Part shown: in pieces, positions 7,986-19,600 of the stretch | Layout of the letters: each line of letters opens with the position of its first letter | How positions within the stretch are numbered: the first letter of the stretch is position 1 | Assembly: GCF_003987275.1 (NCBI RefSeq) | Contig: NZ_PIQF01000001.1 | Coordinates: 1,257,729-1,321,728, forward strand | Direction of reading: 5' to 3' | Length of the DNA stretch: 64,000 nucleotides | Source of the DNA: Idiomarina seosinensis | Lineage (GTDB): Bacteria > Pseudomonadota > Gammaproteobacteria > Enterobacterales > Alteromonadaceae | Position numbers and translations under genes: made by a program | The notes under the pieces: model-generated | Databases searched by the model: none | What the model was told of the DNA's origin: nothing | What the model saw: the letters and a program-made list of their open reading frames with translations, nothing else

Positions 7986-9299
7986 ATGCCAAGCCTGAAT
8001 ATTCGTGTTGAACGCTGGAGCGAGCTCTCTGAACAAAAACGCACCGAGCGTTTAATGCGGCCTGAGCAGAGCCGCTCGCTGTCGTTACGTGAGGCAGTCA
8101 CTGATATTCTGTCCCAGGTGCGCGAACAGGGTGATGCCGCGGTGATTAAACTGACACAAAAATTTGATAACCCCAGCGCAACGCAGTTAGTGATGTCCGC
8201 TGAACAAAAGGCAGAGACTTTAAAAGACTTAACTGCCACTGTTAAAGCAGCCATCGATAAGGCTTACAGCACTATCACTGAGTTTCACCGCCAGCAGCAA
8301 CCGCGCGACATTAGAGTTGAGACTGCGCCCGGTGTCGTCTGTGAGCAACGCTATACGCCCTTGCAGTCAGTCGGGCTCTACATCCCTGGAGGTTCAGCAA
8401 CACTTCCCTCAACAGCACTGATGCTGGGTGTTCCCGCACAGCTAGCTGGGTGCCCACGAAAAGTTCTGGCTACACCTCCAACGGCAAGCGGCGGGATTCC
8501 AGCCGCGGTGGTCTATGTTGCCGAACTATGTGGCATTGATGATATTATCCTTTGTGGTGGAGCACAGGCAATCGCTGCCCTTGCTTATGGAACTGAGTCG
8601 GTATCCGCGGTTGATAAAATTTTCGGGCCGGGCAATGCGTTTGTAACCGAGGCCAAACAACAAGTCAGCCAAGACGCCAGTGGCGTTGCTATTGATATGC
8701 CTGCCGGCCCATCGGAGCTACTGGTTATCGCTGATGAAACCGCCAACCCGGCTTTTGTTGCATCCGACTTGCTGTCGCAAGCCGAGCATGGCGCCGACTC
8801 TCAAGTTATTTTATTAACGCCATCAGAGCAGCTAGCGACTCAAGTTCAGCGGCAGCTACAGCAACAGTGCTCCGAGCTGTCAAGACAGGAGACCGCAGCT
8901 GAAGCTTTAGCTAACAGTCGCCTGATTGTCACGGACTCGTTAAATCAGGCTATTTCGCTGTCTGAGCAGTACGCCCCAGAGCACTTATCCCTGCAATTTA
9001 ACCAAGCTCGTGACTACTTGCCACAGTTAACGCGCGCCGGCTCGATCTTTGTTGGACATTACACACCAGAGTCTGGTGGTGACTATGCAACGGGCACTAA
9101 TCATGTGTTGCCAACTTATGGCTATGCACGTAACTATAGCAGCCTTGGTTTACTCGACTTTTATCGCCGCTACACGGTACAAGAGTCAACGGCACAAGGA
9201 TTGGCTGGATTGGCAGATGCGATAACCACATTGTGCGATGTTGAGGGACTCGATGCACACAAGCGCGCCGTTACCATTCGTTTGGAGGCAAGTTCATGA
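7986..9299 (+). CDS. hisD: Histidinol dehydrogenase
   Basis: A 437-residue zinc enzyme performing the last two steps, oxidation of histidinol to histidine with two NAD+. Characteristic segments are the NAD-binding GGAQAIAALAYGTE, the signature FGPGNAFVTEAK, DMPAGPSELLVIAD, the zinc-ligand and catalytic region SQAEHGADSQ, and the conserved EQYAPEHLSL. The length equals that of E. coli HisD within a few residues. The start is preceded by AAGGAG, and the stop overlaps the hisC start (ATGA), so hisD and hisC are translationally coupled. Confidence 0.97.
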   Translation: MPSLNIRVERWSELSEQKRTERLMRPEQSRSLSLREAVTDILSQVREQGDAAVIKLTQKFDNPSATQLVMSAEQKAETLKDLTATVKAAIDKAYSTITEFHRQQQPRDIRVETAPGVVCEQRYTPLQSVGLYIPGGSATLPSTALMLGVPAQLAGCPRKVLATPPTASGGIPAAVVYVAELCGIDDIILCGGAQAIAALAYGTESVSAVDKIFGPGNAFVTEAKQQVSQDASGVAIDMPAGPSELLVIADETANPAFVASDLLSQAEHGADSQVILLTPSEQLATQVQRQLQQQCSELSRQETAAEALANSRLIVTDSLNQAISLSEQYAPEHLSLQFNQARDYLPQLTRAGSIFVGHYTPESGGDYATGTNHVLPTYGYARNYSSLGLLDFYRRYTVQESTAQGLAGLADAITTLCDVEGLDAHKRAVTIRLEASS

Positions 9300-10366
9300 G
9301 CATCGCCCAAAAATTGCAAAGAGAACACCTTGCCGAGGTCGTCCCTTATGCGTCAGCTCGACGCACAATGAGTGGCGGTTCGGTTTGGCTGAACGCTAAT
9401 GAGTCTCCCTACAGCAATGACTATCAGCTCAACAGCGACAACCTGAACCGCTACCCGGCTTTCCAGTCAACAGAGCTTAATCAGTCCTATGCTGAATATG
9501 CCGGGGTTAACGAGCAACAAGTGATGAGCTGCCGCGGTTCTGACGAAGCCATCGAGCTATTAATTCGCGCCTTCTGCGAACCCGGTAGTGATCAGATAAT
9601 CGTTTGCCCGCCAACCTATGGCATGTACGCGATTTCGGCACAGACCCACGGCGCTGCGGTAAAGCAAATTCCGTTAAGAACAGCGGATTGGCAGCTGGAT
9701 TTAGAAGCACTGCTGCCGGCTTTACAACAAACCAAGCTGGTTTTCCTATGCTCGCCCTCTAATCCGCTAGGCAATACCCTAGCCTCAGCCGACATTCAGC
9801 AAGTGCTGGAAACGGCTAAAAATACTCTCGTTGTCGTTGACGAAGCCTATATCGAGTTTTGTCCAGATGCGACATTGGCGACTTGGCTAGAGCGTTATCC
9901 GAATCTAGTGATATTGCGAACCCTGTCAAAAGCTTTTGCTTTAGCCGGCGCCCGCTGTGGTTTTGCATTAGCAAATAGCGACATCATTGAAGTGCTAAAG
10001 AAAGTATTGGCACCTTATCCGCTGCCCGACTTAACCGTGCAGGTCGCTGTGCAGGCCTTAAGCAGAACCGGCTTACAACGACTGCAGCAACAGGTAAGCT
10101 CAATACTGGAGCAACGCGCCCAATTACTCCAGCAACTAAGCGCGTTACCAATGCAAATAGTTGCCGACAGTGATACTAACTTTATCCTGCTGCAAGTCGA
10201 TAACGCATCGGAATTAATCGATTACGTAAAACAACAAGGCGTGTTAATACGTAATCAATCAGCACAAGTCGGGCTAGCTGAATGTGTCCGCATCAGTGTT
10301 GGCAACAACACCGAAAATCGTCAGCTGATTGCTGCATTAAATTCTTTTTATGGAGAGTCCTTATGA
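9296..10366 (+). CDS. hisC: Histidinol-phosphate aminotransferase
   Basis: A 356-residue fold-type I PLP enzyme that transfers an amino group from glutamate to imidazole-acetol phosphate. Visible markers are WLNANESPY at the N-terminus, CSPSNPLGN near 152-160, the PLP-orienting DEAYIEF, and the Schiff-base lysine Lys212 in [16 protein letters not shown]. The C-terminal arginine segment [10 protein letters not shown] binds substrate carboxylate. Start and stop both overlap neighbours by four bases (ATGA with hisD and with hisB), the usual coupling in this operon. Confidence 0.97.
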   Translation: MSIAQKLQREHLAEVVPYASARRTMSGGSVWLNANESPYSNDYQLNSDNLNRYPAFQSTELNQSYAEYAGVNEQQVMSCRGSDEAIELLIRAFCEPGSDQIIVCPPTYGMYAISAQTHGAAVKQIPLRTADWQLDLEALLPALQQTKLVFLCSPSNPLGNTLASADIQQVLETAKNTLVVVDEAYIEFCPDATLATWLERYPNLVILRTLSKAFALAGARCGFALANSDIIEVLKKVLAPYPLPDLTVQVAVQALSRTGLQRLQQQVSSILEQRAQLLQQLSALPMQIVADSDTNFILLQVDNASELIDYVKQQGVLIRNQSAQVGLAECVRISVGNNTENRQLIAALNSFYGESL

Positions 10367-11454
10367 GTAACGCGTCTGTTAACAAGCAGCGCTGGTTATT
10401 TATTGACCGCGACGGAACCCTGGTCGAAGAGCCACCGGTTGACAAACAACTGGATAGCCTCGACAAACTGGTATTTGAACCTAATGTTGTTCCTGCATTA
10501 CTTAAGCTGCAACAGGCAGGTTATCAGTTAGTGATGATATCTAATCAGGATGGACTCGGCACTGACAGCTTCCCGCAACAGGATTTTGATGCTCCCCATC
10601 AACTGATGATGCAAGTTTTCGAGTCGCAAGGCATTCGCTTTAACGAAGTTCTTATCTGCCCGCACTTTGAACGTGATAATTGCAGCTGCAGAAAGCCTAA
10701 ATTAGGCTTGGTTCAATCCTATCTGCAACAGGGGCTTATCGACTTTACTGACAGCTATGTGATTGGCGACCGTGAGACCGATATGCAACTTGCTAAAAGT
10801 ATGGGGATACGAGGTTTGCGTTATGATCGCCAGCAGCTGGACTGGAACGCTATTTGTCAGCAGTTAGTAACCCGCCCACGTACCGCTCAGGTTACTCGCA
10901 CAACCAGTGAAACAGATATTAACATCTCACTGGACCTGGATGCCCAGGGTCCACGCGAGTTCGCCACCGGCATTGGTTTTTTCGATCACATGCTGGAGCA
11001 AATTGCTACTCACGCCGGTTTTGCCTTAAGCGTAAAAGTAAGTGGAGATTTGCACATCGATGACCACCACACGGTCGAAGACACTGCCTTAGCTCTGGGT
11101 CAGGCACTACGCGATGCACTTGGTGATAAGCGCGGCATTGGCCGCTTCGGTTTTGCATTGCCCATGGATGAGTGTCGGGCAGAATGCCTGATCGATTTAT
11201 CCGGCCGGCCTTACCTGAAGTGGCAAGCTGATTTTAGCCGTGACAGAGTCGGAGAATTATCAACTGAAATGGTCGAGCACTTCTTCCGTTCATTAACCGA
11301 CGCCATGGCCATGAGCCTACATTTATCAACCACCGAGGGTAACAGCCACCATCAAGTGGAAAGCTTATTCAAAGTGTTTGGCCGCGCCTTGCGGCAAGCT
11401 ATAGCTCGCACCGGTGATAACCAGCTGCCGTCGAGTAAAGGAATGCTGGCATGA
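10363..11454 (+). CDS. hisB: Bifunctional histidinol-phosphatase / imidazoleglycerol-phosphate dehydratase
   Basis: A 363-residue fusion (E. coli 355). Residues 1-165 are a HAD phosphatase, with the nucleophile motif [11 protein letters not shown], a zinc-binding set in [15 protein letters not shown], and [10 protein letters not shown]. The C-terminal 195 residues are the dehydratase with metal-binding [16 protein letters not shown] and [10 protein letters not shown]. The two domains catalyse steps 7 and 9 of the pathway. The fused form is typical of Gammaproteobacteria. The ATG at 10363 overlaps the hisC stop; a longer frame opening at 10282 inside hisC lacks a ribosome site and family match. 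Confidence 0.97.
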   Translation: MSNASVNKQRWLFIDRDGTLVEEPPVDKQLDSLDKLVFEPNVVPALLKLQQAGYQLVMISNQDGLGTDSFPQQDFDAPHQLMMQVFESQGIRFNEVLICPHFERDNCSCRKPKLGLVQSYLQQGLIDFTDSYVIGDRETDMQLAKSMGIRGLRYDRQQLDWNAICQQLVTRPRTAQVTRTTSETDINISLDLDAQGPREFATGIGFFDHMLEQIATHAGFALSVKVSGDLHIDDHHTVEDTALALGQALRDALGDKRGIGRFGFALPMDECRAECLIDLSGRPYLKWQADFSRDRVGELSTEMVEHFFRSLTDAMAMSLHLSTTEGNSHHQVESLFKVFGRALRQAIARTGDNQLPSSKGMLA

Positions 11455-12041
11455 ATGTGGTTATTGTCGATACAGAATGCGCCAACCTGACCTCAGTTCG
11501 GTTTGCCTTTGAGCGGCTGGGAATTAATCCAACCATCACAGATAATGCCGACAAAATTATCGCCGCCGACCGCGTCGTATTACCCGGGGTTGGTACCGCT
11601 GCAGCTGCTATGCGGAATTTACGTCGCAAGCAATTAATTGAGCCGTTACAGTCACTACAGCAACCCGTGCTAGGCATCTGCTTAGGCATGCAGTTGCTGA
11701 CCGCCCACTCTGAAGAAGGCGACGTAAACTGCCTGGGCGTTATTCCAGCGCAAACTAAACGCATGGATACCGGCAAACTGCCGTCTCCACACATGGGTTG
11801 GAATCAAATTCAACCAATTAACAATAACCCACTGGTTGCCTCCGATAGTCAGCCATATTGTTATTTTGTACATAGCTTTGCGGTTGCTGAAGATCAGCAC
11901 ACAATTGCCCGTTGCGGCTATCACCAGTCGTTTGCGGCGATGATAAAAAAAGATAACTTTATTGGTGCGCAGTTTCATCCGGAGCGCTCCGGTAGCGCTG
12001 GCAGCGCTTTATTAAAACAGTTTTTGGAGTGCTCTTTATGA
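11451..12041 (+). CDS. hisH: Imidazole glycerol phosphate synthase, glutaminase subunit
   Basis: A 196-residue class I glutamine amidotransferase. The nucleophile is Cys77 in GICLGMQLL, and the catalytic His and Glu are in [10 protein letters not shown] near the C-terminus; the oxyanion segment LPGVGTA is present. HisH hydrolyses glutamine and channels ammonia through the barrel of HisF, whose gene is two positions downstream. Its ATG overlaps the hisB stop and its own stop overlaps the hisA start, so it is embedded in the coupled chain. Confidence 0.97.
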   Translation: MNVVIVDTECANLTSVRFAFERLGINPTITDNADKIIAADRVVLPGVGTAAAAMRNLRRKQLIEPLQSLQQPVLGICLGMQLLTAHSEEGDVNCLGVIPAQTKRMDTGKLPSPHMGWNQIQPINNNPLVASDSQPYCYFVHSFAVAEDQHTIARCGYHQSFAAMIKKDNFIGAQFHPERSGSAGSALLKQFLECSL

Positions 12042-12775
12042 TAATTCCGGCGCTTGATTTAATTGATGGTCGCGTTGTTCGTTTGTATCAAGGTGACTTT
12101 GAACAGAAAACCGAATATTCCTTTGACCCTGTCGAGCAGGCCAAAAGTTATCGCGCGGCAGGAGCTGAATGGCTGCACCTGGTTGATTTAGACGGCGCGA
12201 AGGATCCTGCTAAACGGCAGCAACAACTGCTACAGAAGATCACTAAGGAATCTGGGTTACGTTGCCAGGCCGGAGGTGGCATTCGCTCTCAAACCGATTT
12301 AGAACAGCTGTTCGCAGCGGGCATTGAGCGCGCCGTAATCGGCTCCACTGCGGTTAGTTCGCCAGAGTTAGTAAGACACTGGTTTACCGAATATGGCGGC
12401 GACGCTATCGTATTAGCGTTAGACGTTAATATTAACCAACAAGGTCAGGCCATGGTTGCGACCCATGGCTGGCAGCAAACCAGTCAGCTCACTTTAGATA
12501 ACGTGTTAACACGCTATCTGGATGTTGGCTGTCGTCATGTTTTATGCACTGATATAAGTAAAGACGGCACTCTCAGTGGCTCGAACGTAGAACTCTACCG
12601 CCGTTACAAGGCATTGTATCCAGAAGTTATCTGGCAAGCTTCCGGCGGAGTCAGCACGTTGCAAGACCTGGTTGACTTAAAACAAGCCAATTGCGATTCC
12701 GCCATTTTAGGTAAATCGTTGTTAACCGCACAGTTTGATTTAACGGAGGCACTGCAATGCTGGCAAAACGCATAA
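12038..12775 (+). CDS. hisA: ProFAR isomerase (phosphoribosylformimino-AICAR-P isomerase)
   Basis: A 245-residue (beta/alpha)8 barrel, the same length as E. coli HisA, catalysing the Amadori rearrangement of ProFAR to PRFAR. The catalytic aspartates are in PALDLIDG (Asp7) and ALDVN near 127; phosphate-binding loops are [10 protein letters not shown] and [11 protein letters not shown]. The ATG at 12038 overlaps the hisH stop (ATGA); an in-frame GTG three codons earlier is less likely. The barrel is an ancient paralogue of HisF, encoded immediately downstream with a 19-base overlap. Confidence 0.96.
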   Translation: MIIPALDLIDGRVVRLYQGDFEQKTEYSFDPVEQAKSYRAAGAEWLHLVDLDGAKDPAKRQQQLLQKITKESGLRCQAGGGIRSQTDLEQLFAAGIERAVIGSTAVSSPELVRHWFTEYGGDAIVLALDVNINQQGQAMVATHGWQQTSQLTLDNVLTRYLDVGCRHVLCTDISKDGTLSGSNVELYRRYKALYPEVIWQASGGVSTLQDLVDLKQANCDSAILGKSLLTAQFDLTEALQCWQNA

Positions 12776-13548
12776 TCCCCTGTCTTGACGTGCGTGATGG
12801 ACAGGTTGTCAAAGGCGTTCAATTTCGTAACCATGAAATCGTTGGCGATATATTACCGCTGGCACGCCGGTACGCCGAAATTGGTGCCGATGAGCTAGTG
12901 TTTTACGATATTACCGCTTCAGCTGATGGTCGTACCATCGACAAATCCTGGGTTGAACGAGTCGCTCGTGTGATTGATATCCCCTTTACCGTTGCCGGTG
13001 GTATCCGCAGTAAAGAGCACGCGCAAACATTACTATCAATGGGCGCCGATAAAATTTCAATTAATTCCCCAGCACTGCAAAACCCGGAACTTATTAATCA
13101 ATTGGTTGATGAATTTGGTCAACAATGTGTGGTCATCGGTATCGATAGCTTTTATAACAGTCAATCAGGCGAATACGAGGTTCATCAATTTACCGGTGAT
13201 GAAAGCAAGTCAAGGCGCTCGACCTGGCAAACCAAAGACTGGGTTAAGGAAGTTATTAGTCGGGGTGCCGGCGAAATTGTCCTGAACTGTATGAACCAGG
13301 ACGGCGTACGCAGTGGGTATGACGTGGAACAACTAGCCAGCATTAGGCAGCAATGCACTATTCCGCTGATTGCTTCTGGCGGTGCCGGTGCAATTGAGCA
13401 TTTCCGGCAAGTATTTGAACAAGCGAATGTTGACGGAGCACTAGCGGCTTCGGTATTTCATAAAAATATCATTCGCATGGCTGAGCTGAAACAACAGCTT
13501 GCCGAGCATGGTATCGCTATTCGCCCGATTGAGCCGAGCCAACAATAG
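12757..13548 (+). CDS. hisF: Imidazole glycerol phosphate synthase, cyclase subunit
   Basis: A 263-residue (beta/alpha)8 barrel, slightly longer than E. coli HisF (258). The catalytic aspartates are Asp11 in [11 protein letters not shown] and the later Asp in IGIDSFYN; phosphate loops [11 protein letters not shown] and [11 protein letters not shown] are intact, as is AASVFH at the end. With HisH it converts PRFAR and ammonia to imidazole glycerol phosphate and AICAR, linking to purine synthesis. The start lies inside the hisA 3' end with the ribosome site GGAGG a few bases before. Confidence 0.97.
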   Translation: MLAKRIIPCLDVRDGQVVKGVQFRNHEIVGDILPLARRYAEIGADELVFYDITASADGRTIDKSWVERVARVIDIPFTVAGGIRSKEHAQTLLSMGADKISINSPALQNPELINQLVDEFGQQCVVIGIDSFYNSQSGEYEVHQFTGDESKSRRSTWQTKDWVKEVISRGAGEIVLNCMNQDGVRSGYDVEQLASIRQQCTIPLIASGGAGAIEHFRQVFEQANVDGALAASVFHKNIIRMAELKQQLAEHGIAIRPIEPSQQ

Positions 13549-13559
13549 GAAATAATGTA

Positions 13560-14168
13560 ATGCAATTAACGACAGCGACGATAGAACAGCTCGACTGGGA
13601 TAAAATGGACGGATTATTGCCTTGCACCGTACAACATCCACTGACCGGCGAAGTACTGATGCTAGGCTATATGAACCGCGATGCCGTTAGCGCTTCTTTG
13701 GAAAGTGCTAAAGTGACATTTTACAGTCGCAGCAAACAACGCTTATGGACCAAAGGGGAGAGCTCCGGCAATGTTCTGCAGTTACACGGCATTTATGCCG
13801 ACTGCGATAATGATGCACTGCTGGTGCAGGCTATCCCACACGGACCCACCTGTCATTTAGGTACCCGTTCTTGTTTTGCAGAAGCTCCAGCGCCACTGTT
13901 ACAACAACTGGATGAGCTACTTGCATCACGTAAAGACGCCGACCCGGAACATAGTTACACCGCTAAGCTGTTTGCAGCCGGGGTAAAACGTGCCGCTCAA
14001 AAGGTCGGGGAAGAAGGCGTTGAAGTAGCATTAGCCGCAGCAGTCAGAGATCAAAAAGAATTGGTTAATGAAAGTGCTGACCTGCTTTATCACTTGCTGG
14101 TTGTACTACAAGCTTCTGACACAAATCTGGAAGCAGTATTGAGAGTACTGCAACAACGCCGCAGCTAA
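13560..14168 (+). CDS. hisI: Bifunctional phosphoribosyl-AMP cyclohydrolase / phosphoribosyl-ATP pyrophosphatase
   Basis: A 202-residue HisIE fusion (E. coli 203). The N-terminal cyclohydrolase (to about 115) has [10 protein letters not shown], the magnesium site DCDNDALLV and zinc cysteines in [12 protein letters not shown]. The C-terminal pyrophosphatase carries [13 protein letters not shown] and NESADLLYH. It performs steps 2 and 3, after HisG. It closes the operon: its last four bases overlap the convergent MATE gene, and I see no intrinsic terminator between them, so termination must occur inside the opposing gene or be Rho-dependent. Confidence 0.97.
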   Translation: MQLTTATIEQLDWDKMDGLLPCTVQHPLTGEVLMLGYMNRDAVSASLESAKVTFYSRSKQRLWTKGESSGNVLQLHGIYADCDNDALLVQAIPHGPTCHLGTRSCFAEAPAPLLQQLDELLASRKDADPEHSYTAKLFAAGVKRAAQKVGEEGVEVALAAAVRDQKELVNESADLLYHLLVVLQASDTNLEAVLRVLQQRRS

Positions 14169-15544
14169 GCGGCGTTGTTTAACTGCTGTTGAAACTGTTG
14201 GCGCTGATATTTTTTCGCCACATACCTTAAGCGTATACTCATTAAAATAGCGGCAACCGACAGACCGCTGATAAAACCTATCCAAAATCCAGCGGCTCCC
14301 ATTGCCGGCACAACCCAGTCGGTACGTCCTAAAATAATACCGACCGACAAACCAAACGGCCAGTAGGCAATAAATGCCATAATCATAGGATATTTGGTGT
14401 CTTTGTAGCCTCTCAACGTCCCCATCGCAACTACCTGGAAGGTATCAGACAGGGTGAAAATAGCGGCCAGCCCCATAAGCGTACCCGCTAATTCAATAAT
14501 TTCGCGGTCAGGGGTATATAAACTCGCCAGCCATTGCCCTCCAAGCCACATAATCAAACCGTTTACGGCAGCAAATACGCCGCCAATCCACAGCGCCATT
14601 TTAAAACTTAACATAGCGTTTTTCGGATCTCCTGCTCCCAACGCAAAGCCAACTCTTAAAGTAACCGCCATGGAAATGCTAAGAGGGACCATATATACCA
14701 AAGAGCTTATATTTAACGCAATTTGATGCGCTGATACGACCGTTGGCCCCAATGGAGAAATCAATAAGGCCACCGCCGCAAATAAACTGACTTCGAAAAA
14801 CAGCGACATGGAAATAGGAAAGCCCAGCCGGCTAATGTAGGTGACGTCGTCAAAGTTTGGTGGATACCAACGCCTGAGTAAACGCAATCGCTTATAGCGT
14901 TTCGTGGTAAACACATAAACCGCCATGGATATCGCCATTCCCCAAAATACCAATGCAGATGCCAGGCCACAGCCTGCGCCACCGAGCTCCGGAGCGCCAA
15001 AATGACCATAGATAAAAATGTAGTTCGCTGGAATATTGATCAATAGCCCAATAAAGCCAATAACCAGAGAGGGCATGGTATTAGACAGCCCCTCGCAAAA
15101 GTTTCTGAGTACCGCATAAATAACAAAGGCAGGTACACCAAAAGCAATATAGTAAAGGTAGTCCAGAGTGGTTTGTCGGAACTGCGGTTCAACCTCCATA
15201 GCGTCCAGCACATAGGGTGAACCGCTCATTGCCAACAACGTTAATACGCCAATCAAAGCGCAAGCGTAGAATCCCTGTTGCAAAATATTCGCAATACGGC
15301 GGTGACGGCCAGATCCATCAAAATGAGAAATGACAGGCGCTAATGCTAAGGCCAGTCCAAAAATAAGTAATGTCACCGGTATAAAGATACTGCCGCCGAC
15401 AGACACTGCAGCCAAGTCAATGGCCCCCTTGCGCCCAGCCATTACCGTATCTACCACACTCATTAACATCTGAGTTAGCTGAGCAACCAGAATTGGCCCG
15501 GTTAGGCGAGCTAACTTTGTGATCTCTCGTGTGGTTGTCGCCAT
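14165..15544 (-). CDS. MATE-family multidrug exporter (NorM/YdhE type)
   Basis: A 459-residue inner membrane protein with about twelve hydrophobic segments in two similar halves. The N-terminus ([27 protein letters not shown]) is characteristic of the NorM branch of the MATE family, which exports cationic drugs in exchange for Na+ or H+. The conserved acidic position within the first segment (VVDTVMAG) is present. It is the last gene of a small minus-strand group with an alpha/beta hydrolase four bases upstream and a MAPEG protein before that, and it converges on hisI with a four-base overlap. Natural substrates cannot be predicted. Confidence 0.93.
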   Translation of the reverse strand: MATTTREITKLARLTGPILVAQLTQMLMSVVDTVMAGRKGAIDLAAVSVGGSIFIPVTLLIFGLALALAPVISHFDGSGRHRRIANILQQGFYACALIGVLTLLAMSGSPYVLDAMEVEPQFRQTTLDYLYYIAFGVPAFVIYAVLRNFCEGLSNTMPSLVIGFIGLLINIPANYIFIYGHFGAPELGGAGCGLASALVFWGMAISMAVYVFTTKRYKRLRLLRRWYPPNFDDVTYISRLGFPISMSLFFEVSLFAAVALLISPLGPTVVSAHQIALNISSLVYMVPLSISMAVTLRVGFALGAGDPKNAMLSFKMALWIGGVFAAVNGLIMWLGGQWLASLYTPDREIIELAGTLMGLAAIFTLSDTFQVVAMGTLRGYKDTKYPMIMAFIAYWPFGLSVGIILGRTDWVVPAMGAAGFWIGFISGLSVAAILMSIRLRYVAKKYQRQQFQQQLNNAA

Positions 15545-15548
15545 TTAT

Positions 15549-16343
15549 TTACAATGCGCCTTTTATAAAGTCAGTGATTAACGGATTAACTTCTACGGGG
15601 TGGGTTAAAGGCCCCATATGACCCGCTGCAACTTCTCGTTCTTGTACTTTAGGTAGGGTCGCTGCTAGCGCCCGAACCACTGCTTTAGCGCTACGCCGAG
15701 TATATTCACCGGTCAACAACAACACCGGCTGATGCACCTGTTGGTAATCGTCTAAAGTTAGTGGTTCATTTAACAACGCATCAAAGTCTAAAGCGACCTT
15801 CGCCGCTTGCCCTACCATTAACCCCTGAATTTTTGCCGGTAACGCGTCAAAATAGCCAGCTTGATTCCAATAATCGACAAAGTGCCGAGTGCACTCAGTC
15901 GCATCCTTACCATGCATAGCCTCGCTGACTTCACGAATCTCCAGCATTCCCGGAGAGTCTTCTGGTAATACATGAAACGATACAGGTTCGTATAGCGCCA
16001 AACTGTGGACATCCAGCCATTGTTCTGCTGCCAGCTTTAAAGCTAACGCGCCACCGTAAGAATGCCCAATTAGGGTGACCGGTTGACTAATATCCAGCTT
16101 CTCCAGAGACTCTTTTATTCGCGGGATTTCCTGCTCCAACCGAAAATGAGCACTAGATTTAGCCGCCGGCGCTTTGCCGTACCCTAGTAAATCAACTGCA
16201 ATAACATGCGTCGAACCGGCCAGCTGCTGAATTAATTCACGCCACTGCGAACTGGCGCTTTGTGAGCTGTGCAGCAATACCACCACGCCGGCCTCTGCGG
16301 ATTTAGCGGGCCAATAGTGAATACCGTCAGCAAGATCTTTCAT
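15549..16343 (-). CDS. Alpha/beta-fold hydrolase, substrate unknown
   Basis: A 264-residue soluble protein with the hydrolase layout: HSS oxyanion region near residue 25, nucleophile Ser95 in LIGHSYGGAL, a likely acid in LLLTGEYTRRSAK (Glu rather than Asp at the usual place, uncertain), and catalytic His in AAGHMGPLTHP. The ATG is preceded by AGGATGGG. It lies four bases before the MATE exporter and ten after the MAPEG gene, so the three are probably one transcript. It is not closely similar to the hydrolase next to fadD. Confidence 0.85.
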   Translation of the reverse strand: MKDLADGIHYWPAKSAEAGVVVLLHSSQSASSQWRELIQQLAGSTHVIAVDLLGYGKAPAAKSSAHFRLEQEIPRIKESLEKLDISQPVTLIGHSYGGALALKLAAEQWLDVHSLALYEPVSFHVLPEDSPGMLEIREVSEAMHGKDATECTRHFVDYWNQAGYFDALPAKIQGLMVGQAAKVALDFDALLNEPLTLDDYQQVHQPVLLLTGEYTRRSAKAVVRALAATLPKVQEREVAAGHMGPLTHPVEVNPLITDFIKGAL

Positions 16344-16353
16344 AGCCCATCCT

Positions 16354-16770
16354 TTAACTATTTAGAGTTACCGCAACACCAATATAACGGCCAATCAGAA
16401 TTCCTGCTTCCAGCAATAACACCGCAAACGTTCCAATCACACCAATAGTTCTTGGCAATGACACCCCAACCGACCGGGTTAATCCAATAGCATGACAAAG
16501 GCGAGCGACCAGTAACGTAATACCAAGTCCGTGAATTAATGCTGTTGAGACGCCACTCATCTCAATTGCGGCCAGCAGAATGAGGGCCAACGGAACGTAC
16601 TCGATAAAATTTCCATGTATTCTGACAGCAGCCATTAAATCCGCTGCATCGCCGGTACCAATACCGACTCGGTGCTTCCAGCGTAAACGAATAATACGGA
16701 TTGCCAGCACCAGATAGACCAACGTTAATAGTGCGGCATAAAAACCGGTAATAAGAAGACTGTTTAGCAT
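16354..16770 (-). CDS. MAPEG-family inner membrane protein
   Basis: A 138-residue protein with four predicted membrane helices. The segment VRIHGNFIEYVPLALIL, with the conserved R-x-H-x-N-F-x-E-Y pattern, identifies the MAPEG family (membrane-associated proteins in eicosanoid and glutathione metabolism). Bacterial members of this YecN-like kind are widespread but mostly uncharacterised; glutathione-dependent activity is possible, not shown. The start has AAGGAT upstream. It heads the MAPEG-hydrolase-MATE group, directly after the adk terminator. Confidence 0.85.
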   Translation of the reverse strand: MLNSLLITGFYAALLTLVYLVLAIRIIRLRWKHRVGIGTGDAADLMAAVRIHGNFIEYVPLALILLAAIEMSGVSTALIHGLGITLLVARLCHAIGLTRSVGVSLPRTIGVIGTFAVLLLEAGILIGRYIGVAVTLNS

Positions 16771-16795
16771 TTTTTTATCCTTGTTATTTTATCGC

Positions 16796-16826
16796 TAAAA
16801 TAAAAAAGGCCCACCCACGGTGAGCC
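16796..16826 (-). terminator. Intrinsic terminator after adk
   Basis: On the minus strand GGCTCAC (16826-16820), a five-base loop and GTGGGCC (16814-16808) form a 7-bp stem with one G-U pair, followed by six T residues. It stands about 30 bases beyond the adk stop and separates adk from the MAPEG gene. Confidence 0.85.
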
Positions 16827-16858
16827 CTGTTGTTCAACAGCAGTCAAAGTAGTTGCTA

Positions 16859-17542
<684 letters not shown>

Positions 17543-17576
17543 TTACCCCGATGAAGGCTTTATTACAAGCAACAAG

Positions 17577-17607
17577 AAACGCCGCAGTGGTCTGAACTGC
17601 GGCGTTT
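17577..17607 (-). terminator. Hairpin between htpG and adk, probable terminator
   Basis: A 12-bp perfect stem, AAACGCCGCAGT at 17577-17588 and ACTGCGGCGTTT at 17596-17607, with a seven-base loop. It lies 11 bases past the htpG stop. The T-run is only moderate on the minus strand, so termination there is likely but may be incomplete. Confidence 0.7.
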
Positions 17608-17618
17608 TTAATGACCAA

Positions 17619-19532
17619 TTAAGCGTCTAACATCAGCTTATTAAGTTTCGTCACAAATGACGCGGGGTCTTTTAAACTGCCACGCTCAGCCAGGGTCGCC
17701 TGATCCAATAAAACGTCAGCCCACTGGTTAAATGCCGTATCATCTTTTTCAGTCATCTTTACGACTAAAGGATGATTTGGATTTACCTCAAAAATGTACT
17801 TAGTTTCCGGTACCTGCTGACCAGCAGCTTCCATTAGCTTCGCCATTTGTGTGCTCATGTCATTTTCATCGGTGATAATACAGGCCGGTGAATCAGTCAA
17901 ACGATGCGTAACGCGGACTTTCTTAACGCGGTCACCTAAAGCTGTCTCAAACCGTTTCAGCTGTTCTTTAAAGGCTTCTTCAGCTTGTTCCTGCTGTTCC
18001 TTATCTTGCTCGTCATCCAGTTCACCCAGATCTAAGTCACCGCGAGTTACTGATTGCAGTTGTTTGTCTTTAAACTCGGTAAGGTGGCTCATTAACCACT
18101 CGTCAATACGGTCAGACAACAACAGAACCTCGACACCTTTCTTGCGGAAGATCTCCAGTGCAGGATTATTCTTAGCCGCTTCGTAGCTGTCCGCGACAAT
18201 GTAGTAAATCTTGTCCTGACCTTCTTTCATCCGTTGCAGATAATCATCAAGACTGACAGTTTGCGCTGCGGATTCCGAGTGAGTTGATGCAAAACGCAGC
18301 AATTCAGCAATACGCTCTTGATTACCGTTATCTTCAGCAGGGCCCTCTTTTAAGACATTACCGAAGGTATCCCAGAACTGTTGATATTGTTCAGTATCGT
18401 CTTTTGCTAATTTCTTCAGCATTTGCAGCACTTTTTTGGTGCTACCGTTACGCATTGCCCGAGTAATTTTGTTGTCTTGTAATATTTCGCGCGACACATT
18501 AAGCGGCAAATCGTTAGTGTCGATAAGACCTTTAACAAAGCGTAGGTAGGTCGGCATCAACTGATCAGCATCGTCCATAATAAAGACACGTTTTACGTAC
18601 AACTTGACGCCATGCTGCTGCTCCCGGTTCCAAAGATCCCAGGGCGCCCGTTTAGGCACATAAAGCAGACTCGTGTACTCTGTGGTTCCTTCTACTTTGT
18701 TGTGGCTCCAAAGCAACGGATCATCAAAGTCGTGGGCTACGGTTTTATAAAATTCCTTATATTCCTCGTCAGAGATGTCGGCTTTATCCCGTGTCCAAAG
18801 AGCCTGGCCTGAATTGACGGTTTGCCACTGACCGGGCTCTGCCGGTATTTTTTCACCGTCTTCATTTTCCTGCTCAGCAACAGGTGCTTTCCACATCTGC
18901 ACAGGAATGCTGAGGTGTTCTGAGTATTTATTAATGATACCGCGCAACCGGTGCTCGTCTAAGAACTCATCTTCACCCTCTTTAAGATGCAGAATAATGT
19001 CTGTACCACGACGCGCTTTTTCAGTTTCAGCCAGCTCGAATTCACCTTCTCCTTGAGAATGCCACTCGACACCGATACTGCCTTTTTCAAAAGCAGAACG
19101 AGTACGTACAGTCACTTCGTCAGCGACAATGAAGGAGGAATAAAAACCCACACCAAACTGACCGATCAACTGACTATCTTTAGCTTGATCACCTGATAAT
19201 TGACCGAAAAACTCAGCCGTACCCGACTTCGCGATAGTACCCAGGTTATTCATCACTTCGTCACGGGTCATGCCCACACCATTGTCACTAATAGTAATGG
19301 TGCGCGCGTCCTTATCCAATGAAATGCGAACGTGCAACTCACTATCATCACCGTAAAGTGAATTATCACTTAGCGCTTTAAAACGAAGTTTGTCAGCAGC
19401 GTCCGAGGCATTAGACACCAGCTCACGCAGGAATATTTCTTTATTGGAATAAAGAGAATGGATCATTAAATGCAGAAGTTGTTTTACTTCTGTTTGAAAC
19501 CCATGCTTTTCGGTTTGGCCGGCTTCCGCCAT
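17619..19532 (-). CDS. htpG: Molecular chaperone HtpG (Hsp90)
   Basis: A 637-residue Hsp90 (E. coli 624). The N-terminal GHKL ATPase has the catalytic and nucleotide-binding motifs [28 protein letters not shown] and GQFGVGFYS; the middle domain includes LNVSREILQ; the C-terminal dimerisation domain follows an acidic linker ([14 protein letters not shown]). It remodels client proteins with DnaK in the cytosol. A sigma-32-type promoter stands directly upstream, between it and recR, so it can be induced by heat independently of the dnaX-recR message. Confidence 0.98.
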   Translation of the reverse strand: MAEAGQTEKHGFQTEVKQLLHLMIHSLYSNKEIFLRELVSNASDAADKLRFKALSDNSLYGDDSELHVRISLDKDARTITISDNGVGMTRDEVMNNLGTIAKSGTAEFFGQLSGDQAKDSQLIGQFGVGFYSSFIVADEVTVRTRSAFEKGSIGVEWHSQGEGEFELAETEKARRGTDIILHLKEGEDEFLDEHRLRGIINKYSEHLSIPVQMWKAPVAEQENEDGEKIPAEPGQWQTVNSGQALWTRDKADISDEEYKEFYKTVAHDFDDPLLWSHNKVEGTTEYTSLLYVPKRAPWDLWNREQQHGVKLYVKRVFIMDDADQLMPTYLRFVKGLIDTNDLPLNVSREILQDNKITRAMRNGSTKKVLQMLKKLAKDDTEQYQQFWDTFGNVLKEGPAEDNGNQERIAELLRFASTHSESAAQTVSLDDYLQRMKEGQDKIYYIVADSYEAAKNNPALEIFRKKGVEVLLLSDRIDEWLMSHLTEFKDKQLQSVTRGDLDLGELDDEQDKEQQEQAEEAFKEQLKRFETALGDRVKKVRVTHRLTDSPACIITDENDMSTQMAKLMEAAGQQVPETKYIFEVNPNHPLVVKMTEKDDTAFNQWADVLLDQATLAERGSLKDPASFVTKLNKLMLDA

Positions 19533-19569
19533 AGTATGTATCTCCTATCTATTTACCAATCTGGAAAAG

Positions 19570-19597
19570 AGATGGGGATGATCAGGAGAATTTCAAG
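19570..19597 (-). promoter_or_regulatory. Sigma-32 (heat-shock) promoter of htpG
   Basis: On the minus strand CTTGAA (19597-19592) is followed after 14 bases by CCCCATCT (19577-19570). This matches the RpoH consensus CTTGAA-N13..15-CCCCATNT almost exactly, and lies about 40 bases before the htpG start in the recR-htpG gap. Confidence 0.9.
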
Positions 19598-19600
19598 CGT

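Noticed and set aside
11399..11794. 131-codon minus-strand frame inside hisB/hisH
   Set aside because: Antisense shadow of hisH, whose catalytic motifs are intact.
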